Shown here: in pieces, positions 47,969-57,446 of the stretch
Numbering within the stretch: the stretch's first letter is position 1
Layout: every line of letters begins with the position of its first letter
NCBI GenBank assembly: GCA_003952965.2
Contig: CM025855.1
Span: forward strand, 20,126,768-20,190,767
DNA length: 64,000 bases
Direction: 5' to 3'
DNA from: Morella rubra
Taxonomy: Eukaryota; Streptophyta; Magnoliopsida; Fagales; Myricaceae
Program-made: the position numbers and the translations under genes
Notes under the pieces: model-generated
Told to the model about the DNA's origin: nothing
The model's input: only the letters and a program-made list of their open reading frames with translations
The model's database searches: none

Positions 47969-48171
47969 AGGGCATTCTGGTCATTTCAAGTGTAATAGAG
48001 GCACGTGTGACGCACGTGGACGAAAAACCGTCTCATTTGACGGAGAATTTAGACGGGGGGCGAAGATTGACAGATTTTCAAAGATAAGGGTCTCAAATTG
48101 TTGGATTGAAAAATAAGGGTAGCAACTTGATTTTTGCCCAAAGATAAGGGGCTAACTGTGATTTTACCCCC
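47969..48171 (-). repeat. MULE right terminal inverted repeat
   Basis: About 203 bp. It includes GTCTCATTTGACGGAG and AGACGGGGGGCG words complementary to the left TIR and ends GATTTTACCCCC. Confidence 0.93.
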
Positions 48172-48289
48172 TTTTTTTTTGTTTAATTATGGGTAATTAT
48201 GTATTATTATTGATCTTTATTGATGTGAATGTTAATGATAAGATGGTTTTATATAATGTTTTTCATTTATTATCATTTTAAAAAATATG

Positions 48290-48850
48290 TAAATACTGTT
48301 TGATCAACCAATTAGGCGATCGAACGGTAGTGGTAAAAAATGTCCGATTGCAAATTCCACTGTCTGATCGAAAACAAATGAAACGCTTAAAATAACGTTT
48401 GATTGGCAGACTAACCGTCTTGTCGGCAAGGCAAGTGATCGAACTGTAAGTAAGAAATGTGTCTGATTGCAAACTGCATCGTCCAATTGGAAACAAATCA
48501 AACGTTCGATCATCCAAGTAAAATGTTTGATCCGATTTAAGAGCACGTTCGGTCGTAAATGTGACATGATCAATTGTACATTTAACACGTTCGATTGAAA
48601 ATATTAACTGTTTTATCATCCACATAGTCTTGACCGATCGTAAATGTTTAACGTTCAGTCATCCAAAAAGTTTGTCCGATTGGTAATAAATCTCAACCAT
48701 TTGATCACTCAAATAGTTTCGTCCGATCAATCATAAATGTTACTTCGACCGATCGCCATTTGGAGCATCCGATCACAGTAAGGGATGATCAATCGGTTCT
48801 GTTTTTAAGTTGATCGATCGTCTACGTTCCGATTCATCGGATATGTGGCG
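48290..48850. repeat. Degenerate array of CGATCG / GTCCGATTG words
   Basis: Words such as TGTCCGATTG, TGTCTGATCG, GACCGATCG, GTCCGATCA and TTCGATCATCC recur every 20-45 bp in both orientations, with AAATGTT-type spacers. No tandem unit is exact. It lies in the 3' part of the CACTA element and may be subterminal repeats or an eroded satellite. Confidence 0.6.
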
Positions 48851-48959
48851 ATTAAATGCAACTTTTTGTGATGGAATTTACTGTCACAATAGCTCAATAG
48901 CTTATTTGTTTTGTCACTAATTCTTTTTGGTGACAAAATTTGGGTTTCATCATGAAAAA

Positions 48960-49087
48960 CAATTATTGACGCTCTTTTGCTAACGAAGCTCGTGATGAAA
49001 AAATTTCGTCACTAATAACTTTAGTGATGAACAATTGACTTTTAACGACAAAAAATTTCGTTACTAAAAGTCAATTTTTTTGTAGTG
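48960..49087 (+). repeat. CACTA 3' terminus with subterminal repeats
   Basis: It ends TTTTTTTGTAGTG. The immediately internal sequence has AAAAGTCAA, TTTAACGACAAAAAATTTCG and CGTTACTAAAAGTC, with inverted copies of TTGACTTTT, typical of a CACTA end. Confidence 0.75.
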
Positions 49088-49282
49088 AGACCTTTTTCTA
49101 AGGGCTCTTTTTTGTTTGAGCTCAACAGGTTTATCACTTGCCAAGGTGGCTTGACCCGTTTTTTCTAAGGCATTTTTTTAGAATTTTCGGACTTGATCTT
49201 GATAAGCATTTTTTTTTGCTTATTATAAATATGGTAATGTCACAATAGGCAGAACCAACCACATTTACCTCTAATCAACATA

Positions 49283-50010
49283 CATATCGTTTTGCAAAAC
49301 AAATACAGTTAAAGTCTTTTTAGCATTTCAAAATTAACGAAAAAAAAATAATACATAATCCGGCATGTTACTTAATGGAAAATACGTCCAAATGTTTCAT
49401 AATGAAAAATACATTCAAATGAAAACTATGGAATTAAAAAGAGCGCATCAGCAAAATTCAAAATTATAAATACTCCACATAATAAGATTCAATGAGTGAG
49501 TGGAAATTGATGAGAAAAGTTTGCGTGCAAAACTTTAATGCTGGCTTTGTTTTTTGCAAAGGATAGTTGTTGCTCTATTCTGAATTAACGAACCTCTTCT
49601 ACGTATTCTTGTTGCTCATTTCTCAACGACTATAAATCCAACTTCACATATCGTTTTGCAAAACAAATACAGTTAAAGTCTTTTTAGCATTTCAGAATTA
49701 ACGAAAAAAAAATAATACATAATCCGGCATGTTACTTAATGGAAAATACTTCCAAATGTTTCATAATGAAAAATACATTCAAATGAAAACTATGGAATTA
49801 AAAAGAGCGCATCAGCAAAATTCAAAATTATAAATACTCCACATAATAAGATTCAATGAGTGAGTGGAAATTGACGAGAAAAGTTTGCGTGCAAAACTTT
49901 AATGATAGCTTTGTTTTTTGGAAAGGATAGTTGTTGCTCTATTCTGAATTGACGAACCTCTTCTACGTATTCTTGTTGCTCATTTCTCAACGACTATAAA
50001 TCCAACTTCA
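49283..50010. repeat. 364-bp tandem duplication
   Basis: Units 49283-49646 and 49647-50010 both start CATATCGTTTTGC and end AAATCCAACTTCA, and differ at only a few bases (for example TTCAAAATT versus TTCAGAATT, ATGCTGGC versus ATGATAGC). The high identity indicates a recent event. Confidence 0.93.
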
Positions 50011-50286
50011 AGGTATTAACGTGTGCGTCAACTGAGTGCTGCCAATCAGTGTACGATGCATAAGTCTCCCTATGAGTAGATGAGAAAGGAGGAACTGTTG
50101 CACCCTTGTCACCCTCTTCACCTTTATCACCACTATTATCTTCCTTCCACATCCACTCTTATTTCATATTCTTCCTATAACGCATCTTCCTCAAATTTCA
50201 CATGTTAAAGGAATCAAGATGGGTTGTGATTTCAAGCTTCATCATATCCTTCAGAATTGCAAAATGGATAAAAATCTTGGTGAAAA

Positions 50287-50795
50287 TCAATCATATAAGA
50301 GGTTTTTCTTATGCTCATGCGCATTCGCTATATGGCTGAGCATAATATAGGGAAGGTTTATGGGCTTATTGTTTATAAGGTGTTCGGTAATATAAATATC
50401 CATAAATGTCGGTACCTTCCTATGACCACCCCTAAGTAGTAAATTGTATGTGGAAATGAGGTGAATAAACATAGAGATGATGGGAAGGTCTTTGGCCTCA
50501 ATTTTGATAGAGATTTCTTCTGTTTCATCAAGATCGACAAGGAACTAATTAACAACATCATTATATCTAAAGTCTGAAACTCAAGATACCCTCTTCAAAT
50601 CATACACTGGTTGCGCATTGCAAGGAATCCCCAAAATCCTACCTGTTTAAGGGGATCCAACTCAACCTCCTTCCTATGCAATAAGCTCTTAATGGTTGAG
50701 CTCTCATCCACATGTTTTGAAACTTTCATGTTACTAAAGAACATTTTGACATACTTAGGATACACATTTTTTCCATTTTTTCCTATATCTAACAA
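50287..50795 (-). pseudogene. Putative plant transposon protein remnant (PF20167-like)
   Basis: Minus-strand pieces in order: YPKYVKMFFSNMKVSKHV with EVELDPLKQVGFWGF, then DLPIISMFIHLISTYNLLL and TEHLINNKPINLPYIM. These resemble the domain found in uncharacterised plant retroelement proteins. A stop and frame change near 50590 separate the pieces. The family assignment is tentative. Confidence 0.45.
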
Positions 50796-51179
50796 ATTCT
50801 TTCAATCTTAGTATTCAAAATGCTCAACAATCTCAAATTCACTCAACTTATTGACATTAATATTTCTTCCCCTCATCACCTTCCTTCTTGAAAAGTCATC
50901 CTCATACTTATACGCACACTAATCATCTCGACAGTTAGTGGAGTTATCACCTCCTGGAAGTTCCTCTTTCTCGATCTTCCAGCCTTTTCTTTCTCTTTTG
51001 CCGCATGATTCTTGATCCTTACCATGAGTACTGGTTGAAACACATGCAAAAAATAGACATACAAACATCAAAGAACTTTCAGCTAGATAAAAATCTGAGA
51101 GCAACAAAGTATGATATTGAATTTTGGTAAAAGGAAGAGGGTAAGACATGTTTGGTTGAGGCAAATTAAAGTCACATCC

Positions 51180-52672
51180 TCAAGTAATGCCACATACAAC
51201 ACATCTCAAGATATATATCAAATTTACAGTTTAAACAAATGCCAATGTACCTTAAGATAGAAGATAAACTTCATCTAGATTGTGACTAAAAGTATACAAT
51301 ATAGGAATAAATAAGAGATAAAATGATTAAAACTCCAATAAAGATTAAAATTCATAGGGCATTCGTTAAGTACTAGTAAAAAACTTCATCAAGTTAGATA
51401 GCCAGTATCGAGCATTTTAAAAATGAACTTCATAAGTATTAATTATCGATCTTTCTATTGGAGAACAACGAATGAAAACCAATACACAAAAAATAAGTGT
51501 TAAAATAGTCTCAGCCCCTGTCACATTAGACCATGAACCTGCTTCACATCCTTCTGAAAGTTTCTATGTGTAAGCAACAACTCAATGTTCTAATCAATCA
51601 TTCCAGGGGCAGCTAAGATGCTTAAGCTAAATCAATGGTACCAAATGTAGAAAGTTATTGGGACCCATAAAACAAAAATAACAGAAAGAACAAATATACA
51701 AAAATCACTACATTGCAATCCTACTTTCAATAGTCATCACTTCTAAATGTGAACAAGGCCCTATATTAGAACATCGGAACAGAGAGTAAAAGTAAAAGAG
51801 AAAAAGCCCAAGATAAAGACTGCAAATAAAAAAAAAAGGTTATATTTTGATACACAAGAGCGTCAATATTTAAGATGGATAGAAAGCCGTTGTTGGCTTA
51901 TCGATAAGCTGACAATTTTTCAGTTATTTCCCAACTCAGCTTAGATGCTCATGTCGAGAGGCAGCCATCCAGAGCCTTCCAATTAAATCGTGTCTCCACA
52001 AGACCAATATATTAACAGATTATTGGAGCTTGGCTTTGGCTTAAAACACACTCAACCCAGCATGCTTTGTCAAGATTGACGTCAATGACATGCTTAACTC
52101 GTAAGTACTAGAAAACCATGAACAACTCGACCAATGCCCGAACCACGCAATCATTCATCTTAGACACATTCATCGACTGAGTTCATCTTGATTTTTCATT
52201 AGATGCAAAACAATAAATTCTTAAACAACACAAAACTTAGAAACCTAATTTAGAGGAGTCGAAAGCACGAAGGATCAACACTAAAAATTCAAAGAACGTT
52301 GAGCTAGATAAAAACAATGAACTCACAGAAAAAATAACCTTACAAGAAAAAATCCATCAAACATTAAGGCCAGAGATTATCAAGGACAAGAATAAATAAC
52401 TTACAGTGAAAAACCCAGTGAGCGTAGACCTTGATTGCAGAGAAAGAGAATACAAAATTCCTCATGTTTCTGAACCTTCTTCAAATGCCTAGGGAGAGAT
52501 TCGGTTTAAAACCTAATTTAGCTGAGGAAAGATGAATTTTTGGAGATCTTGGGGGTGGGGTGATTTGGGTGAGAGAGATGTAAACGTTGGATTTGTAGAT
52601 GATTTGCAGGGGAGAAGAAGGGCGCGTGATTTTGGACGTACTGTTAGACCTTTTTGCTCACTTAAGACCGGT
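51180..52672. other. No gene recognised
   Basis: AT-rich DNA with short random frames. Around 52320-52500 the minus strand has a leader-like, CT-rich segment with possible splice donors, but no coding exon I can name. A 28-bp A-rich run lies near 51820. Confidence 0.4.
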
Positions 52673-52680
52673 ACCGTGAG

Positions 52681-53603
52681 TAGGGCTGAGTACCGGTGAT
52701 GTGGGTGCCGGTTTGGCCAAAACTAGGGCCGTCACCGTTAATCCCGGTGGCCTATATTTGACACCGACACTGAAATCGGCAGACCAAATAACCGGCTATT
52801 GCCAGTGCCGGTTTACTGGTGACGGTTATAGAGTAACCGGTCACCACCGCTTCACAAAATTTCACAAAAAAAGAAACAAAACAATCATAGATTCAAAATG
52901 AAAATAATCACAGATTCTCTTCTCTGGGTAAACAATCGCAGATTCTCTGGGTAAAAAAATCCAAATTTACAAAACAATCACAAAATAAATCCACGAAAAA
53001 AACTCATCTTTAAAAGCAATGAAGATTGTGAAGACCATCTTCAAAATAGCGGCTCAACTGCTCTAAGGGATGGGCGACGAAGACGATGGAGACGGCGACG
53101 GAGGAGAGTGAGGGGCAACATGGGGAGGGGGGGCTCTTGCGGAGAGCAGACTGCAGAGAGAGATGCAATGATTGCTCATCGTTAATAACCGTAACCCAAA
53201 CGGCGCCATTCTCTTTAAGTAGAGACGGCGCCGTTTTGTTTTGTTTTTTAATTAAAAAAATAAAAGTGATGGGGGTTAGGGTCAAACCCCCATCGCAAGC
53301 AAGCGTTTTGTTTTGTTTTTTATTTTAAAAAAAATAAAAGCGATGGGGTTAGTGTGAACCCTAATCCCATCGCAAGCAAGGTGCCGTTCTTTAAACGCCA
53401 TTTATATTTAAAATTAAAAAAAAAAGGCCACCGGTGACGGTTTACGTCGGAAATTCTGGCAATAAAACCGTCACCTGTAATATCGTCGGTAAATGGCGAG
53501 TTTTTCTTCCGTCACCGGTACCATAAACTGCTGGTCTGACGGTTCCCGATGCTGGTATCGGTGTCGGAAAAATCGGCACCGGTACTTAAAATGAGTAGCC
53601 CTA
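52681..53603. mobile_element. Non-autonomous hAT-like element, 923 bp
   Basis: The ends are TAGGGCTGAGTACCGGT and, inverted, TAGGGCTACTCATTTTAAGTACCGGT. The flanks ACCGTGAG (52673-52680) and ACTATGAG (53604-53611) match at six of eight positions, fitting an aged 8-bp hAT target duplication. Subterminal regions are rich in CACCGGT and CCGGT words in both orientations. The interior carries an AAAGCGATGGGG/CCCCATCGCAAGCAAG direct repeat and no transposase. Confidence 0.75.
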
Positions 53604-53639
53604 ACTATGAGGGGCCGAGCTGAGTGGAGCCAGGTACCC

Positions 53640-54950
53640 ACCCAGGCCTTTATTAATTGATGTGGCACCCTCGAGAGCGTTGGATTAGCTGTTGCTCATC
53701 CGGAGCGTCTACCTTGATGTCTTTGAAAACTCTCTATGGGGATGGAATTCGACTCCGTAATGAAGCGATGTTGGTGTTACCAAAATTCATGGTTGGGGAA
53801 GCGGGCCTTAACCTGCCCCTCCCTTTGGACATCATGAGGCTAATTTTCTGGAACTGCCGCGGTCTCACTTAACCAACGACAGTGCGAACCCTGAGGAAGA
53901 TAGTGAAAAACATTGATCCAACGGGTATTTTCCAAGTAGAAACTAAAGTAGATGATAATACAGTAGCTTCCATTCTGCAGAAGATTGGTTTTTTTTTTTT
54001 TATTTCGATTCCTCCTGTTGGTAGGAGTGGGGTCTGGCATTCTGTTGGCACCCTGACTTGAAGCTTGATTTGCTTTTCAAGTCCCAAAATATTTTTGACT
54101 TGCATATTCATACTGGTAGTGACAATTGCAGTTTCTTTTGTTCTTTCGTGTATGGCACCGGTTATGTCGAAGAATAAATAAGTGTTTTGGCAGTCTCTCC
54201 AAGACCTGCAACCGCATTCTAGTTAGCCATGGATCTGTCTTGGTGACTTTAATGATCTTCTGAGTTAAGCAGAAAAACAAGGAAGCCTTGGTGAGACCGG
54301 GGGCATCTAGAGGCCTTCATCAATTTATAGTATCTATGGGGTTTGTAGATTTCGGATACTCTGGTTGGAGGTTCACGTGGTCGGATCGAAGACCCGGGGT
54401 TTGCAAATATTGAGGAAGGTAGGAGTACTTCCCCTTTGCTAATATTCAACACTACGACATCTCTCACTCAGACCATCGTCCCATTACTCTCAATTTGTAT
54501 GGCAATAATATTTCGTTGCCCCAAAGCTTTAAGTTTGAAAGCTATTGGCTCCTGGACCAGAATTGTTCCAGGGTGGTCGTACAAGCGTGGGGGAATGTCT
54601 TCGGTCCAGATTCAGCTTGGAGTTTGTTTAAAAACATTCGGGCTACGATGTATGCGCTAAGGAAGTGGAACAAGGCCTGTTTTGGAGACATTCAAAACTC
54701 TGGGACACATGCAACTTTTCTTTCCATCTTCTGAAAATCTAGAGCATGCATGAGAAGAAACTGGTTACTCTTGACGAGCATTTGAAGCGTGAAGAGTTTG
54801 ATGTGGAGGCACTGGTCACGGGTTACTTGGCTCACTTCTGTGAACTTAACATGAGGTTTTTCAAGCCTCTACAATCACGACAAGAAAATCGGCCTATCGC
54901 AACGGTACAAGACGTCGCTGCAAGGCGGCAAAATCATCACTAAAGTGAAC
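53640..54950 (+). pseudogene. LINE fragment: ORF2 start and endonuclease
   Basis: The plus strand at 53834 begins MRLIFWNCRGL, the usual start of LINE ORF2 endonuclease. Later frames keep DLHIHTGSDN, WGL-ISD-type and SDHRP-like text (about 54460-54490) and a downstream charged linker to about 54940. Many stops and frameshifts are present. There is no reverse transcriptase, so this is truncated. It is in the opposite orientation to the LINE at 8.4-19.8 kb. Confidence 0.7.
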
Positions 54951-55640
54951 ATGAAACTATTTAAAAAGAGCACACTCCTTTTCAAATCTAAGTATTAATT
55001 ATAGAATATTATTAATAATACCGATAATTGCTTCTGTAAAAATAAATTTTTTAAAATTTAAATTAATAAAATACTTTCTAAGATTAACCATGACGCAAGA
55101 AAATTAATAAATAAGCTATATTGCCAATTAAAAATTATCTTCAGATAAATATTGAATACAAAATTTTGATAAATAAGTTTGCATGTAATTTTATATGTTA
55201 AAAAGTAAAAAGAATAATTTTTAATTAAATTTTTATATTTTAATATATAGTTTATAGTTTATTACAAAAGACCTGTTTTTTATGATTTTCCTGAGACCAC
55301 ATTATCTTAGACCGTATGACATCACAATCACATCAGAAAATTAATGACCCTGAAGAGGGGAGCTTCCTTTTGGGTTGATTGCTTGTGAAGTAAATATGAT
55401 CAGTGACGGCTTATTATTGAGTATATGTGGAGATACACATAGTTGGGAAGGACTCTGGTTTGGACAGAACTAGTTTCAGCCACTATCTCACATTTACTGC
55501 TTCAACAATCCATCATAAACTACATAAAAGGAAATACATTAATTACATAGACAGACAGTGTTAATTTAATTTAGCGTCTAACTAGAAATGGGAAAGACAC
55601 CAAAACAGAACAAGACTTCTAGATTTGCTCTTCAAGAAAG
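54951..55640. other. AT-rich intergenic, downstream of the OCTOPUS-like gene
   Basis: No gene is recognised. The part near 55500-55670 should contain the 3' UTR of the minus-strand gene that ends at 55673. Confidence 0.45.
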
Positions 55641-55672
55641 TACTCTTTTCTGTAGATGTGGTTCATCGTACA

Positions 55673-56803
55673 TTAACTTTTGAACGTAAGATCTTCACCC
55701 CTCTTTCTCATACTCCCCCAACTGGGATGATGCTTGAGAATCCAGCGCCAGCCTTTTATAATTTTTCTTCCCTTTTTTATTCCTCTCTCGTTAACTGTAA
55801 TCCTACAAGAACCCCCAGTACTGAAGCTCCCATCCCCGGCGAAATTCCCCAAAGAACTTCCAGTTTCATGTGCCACAGAGCGACTACCTCTGATGCTACC
55901 AAAAGCTGAGTCCGGGTCTGTCAAAACGGCCATTTTCGCAGCAGAGAACTCCGGCTTCGACTCAGATGAGTAATCAAGCTTTAAGTCTATAAAGCCCGAA
56001 TCATCCATGCCATTGAAGTCGCTCTCTTTGAGTGAGAAAATACGTCTATTTACTCCATTAGAACCCGAATCGTGGTCCGGAAGACCGCCCTTCTTCACCC
56101 CTTTTAGATCAGCGACTTTGTCCGACTCCAGATGACTTTCTTTCTGCTCATCAGCAAAGCCACTTTTCCTGGGCTCTACTTCACTTAACCCACTTCTTCT
56201 CCCAGAATCTAAGGGTAGAGCCCCATTGAAACCAGAACTCCTGGCAGCAGATATAGAACTCCTAGCAGCCGATACCACCAAATCCCCACCATCTTCCGAC
56301 CCAAACAACCCGCCTCCCCTGAAACTACAAAGAGACCTGGACCTAGACACACCCATATAGTCGACCAACCACAAGTCACTTTTCTCATCACACCCACCTC
56401 CAACACTCGATCTCTCGCAATTCTTATCTCTTTTCTTCCTAAACAATTTCCCAATTCTCCAAAACCCGCTCCTTCTGATCTCTACACAGCTACTGCTGCT
56501 CCTTTTGAGCAGCACAACATCGTCACCTTTCTCTTGGGCTTTCGTCTTACAATGTGATTGCGAAACTTCAGTTCTTTCATTCTCTATCAGGAATGAGACT
56601 CGACCCACACTCCCGACCTCAACTGTGCAGGAATTGCGATTGGAAGAAATCTCAGAGCAGGAGCAAGAAGAGAGCCGCTGCTCTCCACAGTCAGAGCAGA
56701 CGAGCTTAATCAGACGGTCCTTGAGACAATAAGCGCAGATGCCAACCGAGGATGAAGAGGGGTGCTTCTTGCATGGAAGATCCGATGAAGAATAATACTC
56801 CAT
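55673..56803 (-). CDS. DUF740 / OCTOPUS-like protein, 376 aa, single exon
   Basis: The N-terminus has the conserved cysteine/histidine pattern C11-x2-H14, C23-x2-C26, C36-x2-C39, C47-x-C49 in KKHPSSSSVGICAYCLKDRL and LVCSDCGEQRLSSCSCSE. This matches plant DUF740/OCTOPUS-like (UPF0503) proteins. A second family motif, DYMGVSRSRSLCSFRGG, follows near residue 150. Long Ser-rich, charged, low-complexity stretches fill the middle. The basic C-terminus (KKGRKIIKGWRWILKHHPSWG) is also family-like. OCTOPUS itself is a polar plasma-membrane-associated regulator of phloem differentiation; function here is inferred by family only, and this protein is shorter than OCTOPUS. The frame is intact and the start is the only good one. 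Confidence 0.82.
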   Translation of the reverse strand: MEYYSSSDLPCKKHPSSSSVGICAYCLKDRLIKLVCSDCGEQRLSSCSCSEISSNRNSCTVEVGSVGRVSFLIENERTEVSQSHCKTKAQEKGDDVVLLKRSSSSCVEIRRSGFWRIGKLFRKKRDKNCERSSVGGGCDEKSDLWLVDYMGVSRSRSLCSFRGGGLFGSEDGGDLVVSAARSSISAARSSGFNGALPLDSGRRSGLSEVEPRKSGFADEQKESHLESDKVADLKGVKKGGLPDHDSGSNGVNRRIFSLKESDFNGMDDSGFIDLKLDYSSESKPEFSAAKMAVLTDPDSAFGSIRGSRSVAHETGSSLGNFAGDGSFSTGGSCRITVNERGIKKGRKIIKGWRWILKHHPSWGSMRKRGEDLTFKS

Positions 56804-57280
56804 GTCTTGTTAAATGCTTCCACAGCTTTCCCTCTCTTTCATTGCTTCCAACTCCCGTAATGCAGCTCCAATCTTGAAATGATGAATAGGCAAACAGAGA
56901 TGCGTGAGGTTGGAGCTTTTTGAGTGCCAGAAAGATGACTAGATCACGCTTCAGAAAATGGAGAGACCGTAAACGGGAGGAAACAAACCGTGGTATTTTG
57001 GATTTCAGGAATCAAGATGCTATGGCATATGGACTCTGGAGTGATAGGAAAGCACACATGCGTCAACTTTACGTTTCTTACCAGAAAAAAAAGCGTTGGG
57101 GAGAAAAAAGAGTGACGCAAGAAAGCACTACCTACTAAGAGGCATTATTGTGTAGGGAAGTGAATGCAACAGCAAGTGGAGTAAATCAGTGAACGAACTC
57201 CCTCATAAATTCCAGTGCTACATGCATTGTACCATCAATGCCACCGCCCTCTTCTTAATCAAACTCCCACTTTTCGTTTT
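56804..57280. other. 5' flank of the OCTOPUS-like gene
   Basis: It should contain the promoter and 5' UTR of the minus-strand gene. I see no clear TATA box at a convincing distance. A plus-strand frame at 56920-57138 is Arg/Lys-rich but unlike any family and is not called. Confidence 0.4.
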
Positions 57281-57446
57281 GAGAAATACTTGGTGTACTT
57301 TTTGAGTTCTTCTCAAATTTTTCTAAGAAGAATCCAACAGCTCAAGATCTCTGAGTATATAGGGTTCACTTTTAAAATTAATCTTAAGCCATTAAACTTT
57401 TCTTAGAAGAATTTGAGAAAAACCCAGGAAGTATACCAAACATTAC
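57281..57446. mobile_element. MITE, about 166 bp
   Basis: The arms are inverted repeats: left CTTGGTGTACTTTTTGAG and TCTCAAATTTTTCTAAG, right (reverse complement) TTTGGTATACTTCCTGGG and TCTCAAATTCTTCTAAG. The arms are about 45 bp with an AT-rich loop. The superfamily is not assigned. Confidence 0.7.

Larger units (their letters stand above)
39479..48171 (+). mobile_element. Mutator-like element (MULE), 8.7 kb, two genes
   Basis: Terminal inverted repeats of about 202 bp (39479-39680 and 47969-48171) start GGGGGTAAAATCA(T/C)AGTTAGCCCC. The flanks are T-runs: 39471-39478 and 48172-48180. They fit an 8-9 bp target duplication made in a poly-T tract. Inside are a MuDR-type transposase gene on the plus strand (about 41518-45420) and a convergent GRF-finger gene on the minus strand (46205-47044). 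The transposase has frame lesions, so this copy is probably not autonomous now. Confidence 0.92.
39082..49087 (+). mobile_element. CACTA (En/Spm) element remnant, split by a MULE
   Basis: The left part (39082-39478) contains the end of a CACTA-type coding sequence. The right part (48172-49087) ends in TTTTTTTGTAGTG, the reverse complement of the CACTA terminus CACTACAAAAAAA. It carries subterminal repeats based on TTTCGT(C/T)ACTAA in both orientations (48980-49075). The 5' terminus is not in the window; the element appears truncated at the duplication edge 39081. The MULE at 39479-48171 separates the two parts. Confidence 0.75.

Noticed and set aside
47623..48087. 154-codon plus-strand frame entering the MULE right TIR
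   Set aside because: Low-complexity Lys/Arg-rich sequence ending inside the TIR, whose left copy does not keep the frame.
48290..48850. Possible tRNA or small RNA cluster suggested by recurring short words
   Set aside because: No cloverleaf-compatible arms or pol III boxes at consistent spacing; words are irregularly placed.
56920..57138. Basic 72-codon frame upstream of the OCTOPUS-like gene
   Set aside because: Opposite strand in the promoter region, no family similarity, and composition expected from AG-rich DNA.
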